From contig CM072526.1 in assembly GCA_036898135.1 (NCBI GenBank), forward strand, positions 564,937-628,936: DNA of 64,000 bases, given 5' to 3'. Both the position numbers and the translations under genes were made by a program. Origin of the DNA: Oncomelania hupensis. Its lineage: Eukaryota; Mollusca; Gastropoda; Littorinimorpha; Pomatiopsidae. Below, in pieces: positions 63,924-64,000 of the stretch (its first letter is position 1; each line of letters begins with the position of its first letter). The notes beneath the pieces are model-generated. The model searched no databases and had not been told where the DNA came from. It saw only the letters and a list, made by a program, of their open reading frames with translations.

Positions 63924-64000
63924 GAGCAGGACCCTGAGGTAGCTTTCTCTGGAAACAGCGCAGTGCCAGAGAAACTGCCTCCATCTCCATCCTGTTTATG
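62703..64000 (-). mobile_element. DIRS-type retrotransposon fragment (RNase H and tyrosine recombinase)
   Basis: GC-richer than its surroundings, extending past the right window edge. It encodes DIRS RNase H followed by the start of a tyrosine recombinase on the minus strand. It ends at about 62703, where AT-rich intron sequence resumes. There is no inverted-terminal-repeat pair in view. Confidence 0.8.

Overview
This window is a stretch of animal nuclear genome. There is no prokaryotic gene organisation. It holds introns with GT/AG borders, simple repeats, and a dense nested population of retrotransposons and DNA-transposon remnants. Most protein similarity visible here is transposon-derived. 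The one clear host gene is a large cadherin-type gene on the minus strand. The mix seen here (RTE, I-like and CR1/L2/Rex1-like LINEs, two Ty3/gypsy elements, DIRS, a Maverick-like integrase remnant, a 5S-like SINE) suggests a marine invertebrate, most likely a mollusc. That is inference from repeat content, not proof.

Layout. 0-6 kb: fragments of RTE and I-like LINEs, and a palindromic RTE tail split by a solo LTR with a TTGGG target duplication. 6-8 kb: a piggyBac-like N-terminal exon with a 21-bp minisatellite, and a short RTE insertion with a 10-bp duplication. 8.7-14.06 kb: one old I-like LINE (5' leader, ORF1, endonuclease, RT, RNase H, tail) split by a Rex1/CR1-like LINE and two RTE copies. 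14.6-15.6 kb: a 5'-truncated L2/CR1-like LINE. 16.5-21.6 kb: a nearly complete APE-type LINE (LINE A) lying inside a (CT)n microsatellite, with a 2A-like motif in ORF1. 22.2-23.2 kb: an RTE 3' half with an open RT frame. 23.2-36 kb: gene-poor DNA with a broken Maverick/Polinton-like integrase and a small hydrophobic protein, a possible first exon near 29.35 kb, LTR fragments and LINE 3'-UTR repeats. 35.7-36.4 kb: an RTE copy with a twin-priming inversion. 36.6-40.3 kb: a decayed gypsy element running into about 670 bp of (ATC)n, which on its other side abuts the 3'-truncated LINE B (41.0-45.0 kb, minus).

45.1-62.5 kb is the cadherin gene on the minus strand, with ten recognisable exons. Two alternating exon types together encode one extracellular cadherin repeat. 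Its largest visible intron (45.34-56.62 kb) contains a pogo/Tigger-like DNA element (TA duplication), itself split by a 6,685-bp LTR retrotransposon with apparently identical 1,708-bp LTRs, followed by an RTE copy split by an 828-bp hAT-like element. Another intron holds a SINE with a tRNA-like A box and a 5S-rRNA-like segment. The right edge (62.7-64.0 kb) is a DIRS-type tyrosine-recombinase retrotransposon running out of the window.

The most unusual object is the 45.65-52.33 kb LTR element. Its integrase-type zinc finger and integrase C-terminus lie upstream of reverse-transcriptase sequence, the reversed gypsy order known from Gmr1-like elements. All three catalytic cores are missing, yet a 944-codon frame stays open and the LTRs look freshly duplicated, which suggests a recently mobilised non-autonomous derivative.
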